A stretch of DNA of 64,000 bases from Campylobacter sp. W0018 (GTDB lineage: Bacteria > Campylobacterota > Campylobacteria > Campylobacterales > Campylobacteraceae). The notes beneath the pieces were generated by a model. That model saw nothing but the letters and a program-made list of their open reading frames with translations, made no database searches and was not told where the DNA came from. The stretch's first letter is position 1, and each line of letters begins with the position of its first letter. A program made the position numbers and the translations under genes. This document shows positions 59,466 through 64,000 of this stretch, piece after piece. The DNA is taken from positions 105,551 through 169,550 of the forward strand of contig JACHTQ010000001.1 in NCBI GenBank assembly GCA_020135845.1, written 5' to 3'.

Positions 59466-60626
59466 ATGAAAAAAAAGATTATTTTTATAGTAGTGTTTTT
59501 GATTGTTATTCTTAGCGGGGTTTATTATTGGTTTTTTTATGATAAGGAAAAGGTGACTTATCTCACCCAAAAAATACAAAGAGAAAATATATCTCAATCC
59601 ATAGAAGCTATAGGAAAAGTTTATGCTAAAGATCAAGTTGATGTTGGAGCTCAAGTTAGTGGACAAATTTTAAAACTTTACGTGGATGTGGGTTCTTATG
59701 TCAAGCAAGGCGATTTGATCGCTCAAATTGATAAAGATAAGCAGCAAAATGATTTGGATATTACAAAAGCAGAACTTCAAAGCGCTAAGGCAAATTTAGA
59801 AAGCAAAAAGGTTGCTTTAGATATCGCTTTAAAACAATACGAAAGAGAAAAAAAGCTTTATGCTTTAAAGGCGACTTCTTTAGAGAATTTAGAAAGTCAA
59901 AAAAATAATTATTACACTCTTAAAGCCAATGTTGCCGATCTTAATGCGCAAGTTGTTCAGCTTGAAATTACACTTAAAAATGCTCAAAAAGATTTAGATT
60001 ATACTACGATAACCGCTCCGATTAATGGAGTGATTATCAATGTAGCAGTTGATGAAGGACAAACTGTTAATGCAAATCAAAACACACCTACTATAGTTCG
60101 CATAGCTAATTTAGATGAAATGGAAGTGAGAATGGAAGTTGCCGAAGCGGATGTGAGTAAGATAAAAGTAGGAACAGAACTTAATTTTTCTTTACTAAGT
60201 GATCCTCAAAAGACTTATCATGCTAAAATAGAAAGCATCGACCCAGCTGATACTGAAGTGAGTGATTCGAGTTCAAATTCAGATTCAAGTTCTTCTAGTT
60301 CAACTTCTAATGCGATTTATTATTATGCTAAATTTTATGTTCCAAATAAAGATAATTTTTTACGTATAGGCATGAGTGTTGAAAATGAGATCATTGTTGC
60401 GAGTGCTAAAAATGTGATTGTTGTTCCAAACTATGCGATTAAAAACGATGAAAAAGGTTATTATGTTGAGGTTTTAGAAAATGATGAAGCCGTTAAAAAA
60501 TACGTTAAACTTGGGATTAAAGATGCTATTAATACTGAAATTTTACAAGGTGTGAGCGAAGATGAGAATTTAATACTTAGCTCTAGTGCCGATGGACTTG
60601 CATCAAAAATTAAATTGAGATTTTAA
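59466..60626 (+). CDS. macA: Periplasmic adaptor MacA-like protein
   Basis: This membrane-fusion protein of an ABC tripartite efflux pump has 386 residues. It has an N-terminal membrane anchor (about 5-24), a lipoyl half-motif ([20 protein letters not shown], about 58-78), a coiled-coil hairpin (about 95-170), the second lipoyl half ([17 protein letters not shown]) and beta-barrel domains. A serine-rich stretch with short asparagine/threonine interruptions (about residues 266-282) interrupts the beta-barrel. The ATG is preceded by AAGG. The stop overlaps the macB start by one base. Confidence 0.92.
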   Translation: MKKKIIFIVVFLIVILSGVYYWFFYDKEKVTYLTQKIQRENISQSIEAIGKVYAKDQVDVGAQVSGQILKLYVDVGSYVKQGDLIAQIDKDKQQNDLDITKAELQSAKANLESKKVALDIALKQYEREKKLYALKATSLENLESQKNNYYTLKANVADLNAQVVQLEITLKNAQKDLDYTTITAPINGVIINVAVDEGQTVNANQNTPTIVRIANLDEMEVRMEVAEADVSKIKVGTELNFSLLSDPQKTYHAKIESIDPADTEVSDSSSNSDSSSSSSTSNAIYYYAKFYVPNKDNFLRIGMSVENEIIVASAKNVIVVPNYAIKNDEKGYYVEVLENDEAVKKYVKLGIKDAINTEILQGVSEDENLILSSSADGLASKIKLRF

Positions 60627-62557
60627 TGATTTGCTTAAGAAATATCTATAAAAATATAGGTGAAAATGCTATTTTAAAAAATATCAATCTTGATATAGAA
60701 AAGGGTGAATTTGTAGCAATTATCGGTCAAAGTGGAAGCGGAAAAACCTCTTTGCTTAATATCATAGGAACTTTGGATAGTCCAAGCAGTGGAAATTATT
60801 TATTAGATGAGTATGAGGTTACTCATCTTAACCATGATGAAAAAGCGAGATTAAGACGTGAAAAAATAGGTTTTATTTTTCAGCGTTATAATCTTTTAAA
60901 TTTATTTAATTCTAGTGAGAATGTTTCTTTACCTGCTATTTATGCGGGTAAAAATGTGCAAGAGAGAAAGCAAAGATCTAAAGAGCTTTTAAGTGATCTT
61001 GATCTAGGTCATAAGCTTTACTCTAAGCCTAATGAATTAAGTGGCGGGCAGCAACAACGCGTTTCTATAGCAAGAGCTTTGATGAATGGCGGAGAATTGA
61101 TTTTAGCTGATGAACCAACTGGAGCTTTAGATAGTAAAAGTGGGATCATGGTGCTTGAAATTTTACAAAAATTAAATAAGCAAGGTCATACTATTGTTTT
61201 AGTGACTCATGATCCTAAAATCGCCCAACAAGCTAAAAGAGTTATTGAAATAAAAGATGGTGAAATTTTAAGCGATAGTAAAGAGAAAAAAAGCACAAAT
61301 GATCAAAAAATTACCCCTAGAGTGATGACGAAAGAAAGAAAAACTTTAGCTTTGCTTAAAAATCAAGCTTTTGAATGCTTTAAAATTGCTTATTCTTCTA
61401 TAATTGCACATAAGTTGCGTTCTATTTTAACGATGCTTGGTATTATTATAGGGATTGCCTCTGTAGTTTGTGTCGTGGCTTTAGGGCTTGGCTCACAAGC
61501 TAGAGTTTTGCAATCCATCTCTGATCTTGGTACAAGTAGTATAGAGATCTTTCCAGGTAAAGGATTTGGAGATTTGCGTTCGGGCAAGACGAGGCTTAAT
61601 TTTAGTGATCTAAAAACTTTAAAAAGCTTAAATTTTTTAGAAGCTGTGGATGCTTATACTAGCTCTTCGGGCGTGGCAACTTATAGTAATATTTCTTTAA
61701 ATGCTAAGGCTGAAGGAGTAGGGGTTAATAATTTTGCTATTGATGGCTTAAAGATTAATGTAGGAAGAATTTTAAGCGAAGATGAGGTGCAGTATAGTTC
61801 AAATGTTGTCGTTCTTGATTTTAACGCTAAAAAGAATTTATTTCCAGAATTAAGCAATGAAGATGTTTTAGGCCGAGTGGTGATTTTTGATTCTCAACCT
61901 TTTAAAATTATAGGAATTTTGAAAAAAGATCAAAATAAAATATTTGATGATAATGTTGTGCGTCTTTACATTCCTTATACAACGCTTATGAATAAAATCA
62001 CTGGGGATAAAAAATTGCGTGAAATTATTGTTAAGGTTAAAGATGATATGGATTCTACTTTAGCTGAAAGTGCAATTATACGTGTTTTAACCCTTAAAAG
62101 AGGGCAAAAAGATTTCTTCACTTTCAATTCTGACACTTTTAGAAAAACCTATACAGCAAATAAAAAAACAACAACAATACTTACAATTTGTGTAGCGATC
62201 ATCGCTCTTGTGGTTGGGGGAATTGGTGTGATGAATATCATGCTTGTTTCTGTGAGTGAAAGAACAAGAGAAATTGGAATTCGTATGGCTATAGGAGCTA
62301 GAAGAGAAGATATTATGATGCAATTTTTAATTGAAGCGATTATGATATGCACTATAGGAGCGATTTTGGGAGTTATTTTATCTGTATTTGTGATCTTTGC
62401 TTTTAATCATTTAAGCACTGATTTTCCGATGATTTTAAATACATATTCTATACTTTTAGGCCTTTTAAGTTCAATTTTAATCGGAGTGATTTTTGGATTT
62501 TTTCCTGCCAAAAATGCGGCGAATTTAAATCCTATCCATGCTTTATCAAAGGAATAA
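60626..62557 (+). CDS. macB: ABC exporter MacB-like
   Basis: The ATPase and permease are fused in 643 residues. The N-terminal ABC domain (1-225) has Walker [10 protein letters not shown], signature LSGGQQQR and Walker [14 protein letters not shown] first transmembrane helix lies near 265-290, followed by a periplasmic domain of about 225 residues and three C-terminal helices (about 520-545, 570-595 and 605-630). MacB uses ATP to move substrates, such as macrolides, toxins or lipoproteins in other species, from the periplasm into the outer-membrane duct. The operon is macA-macB-outer membrane factor. Confidence 0.94.
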   Translation: MICLRNIYKNIGENAILKNINLDIEKGEFVAIIGQSGSGKTSLLNIIGTLDSPSSGNYLLDEYEVTHLNHDEKARLRREKIGFIFQRYNLLNLFNSSENVSLPAIYAGKNVQERKQRSKELLSDLDLGHKLYSKPNELSGGQQQRVSIARALMNGGELILADEPTGALDSKSGIMVLEILQKLNKQGHTIVLVTHDPKIAQQAKRVIEIKDGEILSDSKEKKSTNDQKITPRVMTKERKTLALLKNQAFECFKIAYSSIIAHKLRSILTMLGIIIGIASVVCVVALGLGSQARVLQSISDLGTSSIEIFPGKGFGDLRSGKTRLNFSDLKTLKSLNFLEAVDAYTSSSGVATYSNISLNAKAEGVGVNNFAIDGLKINVGRILSEDEVQYSSNVVVLDFNAKKNLFPELSNEDVLGRVVIFDSQPFKIIGILKKDQNKIFDDNVVRLYIPYTTLMNKITGDKKLREIIVKVKDDMDSTLAESAIIRVLTLKRGQKDFFTFNSDTFRKTYTANKKTTTILTICVAIIALVVGGIGVMNIMLVSVSERTREIGIRMAIGARREDIMMQFLIEAIMICTIGAILGVILSVFVIFAFNHLSTDFPMILNTYSILLGLLSSILIGVIFGFFPAKNAANLNPIHALSKE

Positions 62558-62558
62558 A

Positions 62559-63908
62559 ATGAAAATCTTGATCAGTTTTTTAATTGGTTTTTTTATAACA
62601 GCTTGTGGGATAAAATTGGTTTTGCCTAAAGAGCCTTCGATAAAGCAGAGTGATTTAAAGGATTTAAATATAAGTTATGAATGGTACAAAGCTTATGATA
62701 ATAAGCGTTTGGATGAATTTATAGATTATGTTTTAAAAAACAATAGTGATGTTAAAGTGGCGAGATTAAATTTATTGAGTGCTTTGGCTAGGGCTGATTT
62801 GATTGATTATGATTTATATCCGAGTTTAAATGCTAATTTTGGATTTGCAAAGAGTAAAAATTTAAATTCAGGATTAGAGAGTAAAAATTTTAATAATGCT
62901 TTAAATTTAAGTTATGAATTAGACATTTATGGAAAGATAAGAGATAGTGCAAAAGCAAGTGAATTTAGTGCAAAAGCAAGTCAATATGATTTGCAAAATT
63001 TGAAAATTAGCATGGTTAATACAGCTTTAAATGATGTTTTTGAACTTGCTTATTTTAACGATATGCAAAATTTACTTGAACAATATTTTCAAAATTTAAC
63101 TCAAATGAAAGAACTTTATACTTATAAATATGATCTTGGAAAGATAGAAGAACTTGATTTGCTGAATTTAGAGCAAAGCGCTTTAAAAGCAAAGCAAAAT
63201 CTTTTAAGCAATGAGCAAAATAGAAATTTATTGATTAAAAATTTGCAAGATTTATTAGGTAAAAAAGAGGGGTTTTCTTATATAGAGTATTTTAAAACCT
63301 TGTCTTTGTCTGATTTTAAAGAGCTGAAGCCTGAATTTAATATTCCTTTAAAAACACTTGCTTATCGTCCGGATGTACAAGCTAAGATTAACAATCTAAA
63401 ATCTGCTTTTAAAGATTATACTTCCATGCAAAAATCTATATTGCCAAGTATTTCTTTAGGCGGAATTTTAAATGGCAGTGATGAAAATTTTAATAATAGC
63501 TTTAAATTTGAAATTTTAAGTGGAAATATCAAAATTTCTCTTCCTTTTCTTGATTATGGTAGAGTGCGTCAAAATATCAAAATTTCAGAATTTGAATACG
63601 ATAAACTTTTAGTAGAATATGAACAAATTTTACAAAGTGCGATTAATGAATATGAGCTTAATTATAAGGATTATCAAAGCAATATTTCGCTTTTAAAAAA
63701 TTTAGAAGATATTAATACAAAACAAAAATTAATTGAAAAAGCTTATTATGAAAAATATAATTTAGGAAAAAGTGAGTTGAAAGATTATTTAGATGCCGCC
63801 AATGCTTTAAATTCTAGCGAAGAAGAACTTTTAAGAGCAAAATTTAATCTTTATAAAACGATCAATTTATATTATCAAATCACTGCTATAGGAGAAAAAT
63901 CTTTTTAA
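62559..63908 (+). CDS. TolC/CmeC-like outer membrane efflux lipoprotein
   Basis: This is the outer-membrane channel partner of MacAB. The ATG at 62559 (AAAGGAA site) gives 449 residues with a lipoprotein signal ending FFITAC (about residue 16), as in the NodT/CmeC group, followed by two OEP repeats of long helices and short strands (about 50-235 and 265-445). Earlier in-frame codons from 62538 lack a ribosome binding site and lie inside macB. The 92 bases after it contain only AT-rich DNA with a short CCAAGTAAAG direct repeat. Confidence 0.92.
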   Translation: MKILISFLIGFFITACGIKLVLPKEPSIKQSDLKDLNISYEWYKAYDNKRLDEFIDYVLKNNSDVKVARLNLLSALARADLIDYDLYPSLNANFGFAKSKNLNSGLESKNFNNALNLSYELDIYGKIRDSAKASEFSAKASQYDLQNLKISMVNTALNDVFELAYFNDMQNLLEQYFQNLTQMKELYTYKYDLGKIEELDLLNLEQSALKAKQNLLSNEQNRNLLIKNLQDLLGKKEGFSYIEYFKTLSLSDFKELKPEFNIPLKTLAYRPDVQAKINNLKSAFKDYTSMQKSILPSISLGGILNGSDENFNNSFKFEILSGNIKISLPFLDYGRVRQNIKISEFEYDKLLVEYEQILQSAINEYELNYKDYQSNISLLKNLEDINTKQKLIEKAYYEKYNLGKSELKDYLDAANALNSSEEELLRAKFNLYKTINLYYQITAIGEKSF

Positions 63909-64000
63909 TTTTTCTAATTTAAAACCAAGTAAAGATAAACAATCCAAGTAAAGCAAAAAACAAAACTATACAAAACAAAATAAAAAAGAAATAAAATAAA

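Noticed and set aside
60260-60315. Serine-rich run in macA as a frameshift or contaminant
   Set aside because: The frame is continuous on both sides and low-complexity serine loops occur in the beta-barrel region of MacA-like proteins; I treat it as a flexible loop.

Overview
The window is AT-rich, densely coding epsilonproteobacterial chromosome. The sequence points to a thermotolerant Campylobacter of the jejuni/coli group or a close sister species. Support comes from recognisable Campylobacter genes (cprRS, dccRS, racRS, flpA, the major porin porA, the hydABCD uptake hydrogenase), TATAAT-type -10 boxes that mostly lack a clear -35, and frequent TTG/GTG starts. I cannot fix the species from sequence alone.

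Region 1 (1-24970) is conserved core. It opens with the minus-strand heat-shock operon cbpA-hspR-kefB (kefB runs off the window). Then come htrA, the two-component system cprRS, tRNA-Asn and the two-component system dccRS. groES-groEL follows, carrying both a CIRCE box and a HAIR-like HspR box. After it lie an AsmA-like envelope gene, riboflavin synthase, a PgeF-type protein, an M23 peptidase, glycolate/lactate dehydrogenase glcD, a YihY membrane protein, and a competence gene comEC that is broken by a one-base insertion in an A6 run. A DedA protein, ribonuclease Y, a folate cyclo-ligase, a TlpA-like lipoprotein, ftsY and radA complete this block.

Region 2 (24971-31321) is the accessory segment, lying between radA and the 3' end of a CAU tRNA gene. 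It holds two tandemly duplicated ankyrin-repeat genes, a 495-residue protein with a beta-rich N-terminus, a coiled-coil middle and a PD-(D/E)XK nuclease-like core, and a small, very acidic protein. After these come about 2.1 kb of decayed DNA with two multiply frameshifted pseudogenes (a membrane protein and a secreted protein) and a perfect 159-bp tandem duplication. I read the intact genes as a candidate nuclease effector with ankyrin or acidic immunity partners. No delivery gene, integrase or transposase is visible.

Region 3 (31322-57299) is core again. It contains mrdB/rodA, rluD, the fibronectin-binding lipoprotein gene flpA, trmB, ftsE-ftsX-EnvC-like, pyrH, rpoZ, spoT, tyrS, a nitronate-monooxygenase-like gene, amiA, mnmC, hydABCD, recR, racSR, dnaJ and porA. 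The EnvC-like protein has lost the M23 zinc ligands, and its likely client amidase AmiA is encoded 5.5 kb downstream, so a complete FtsEX-EnvC-amidase division module appears to be present.

Region 4 (57300-64000) has dsbD followed by the macA-macB-outer membrane factor efflux operon. A perfect WTTCAC-N6-TTCACW direct repeat lies in front of macA. This is the binding site reported for DccR, so the window contains both this regulator and one of its probable targets. From remembered C. jejuni gene order, the radA/tRNA/mrdB and porA/dsbD junctions are rearrangement points.
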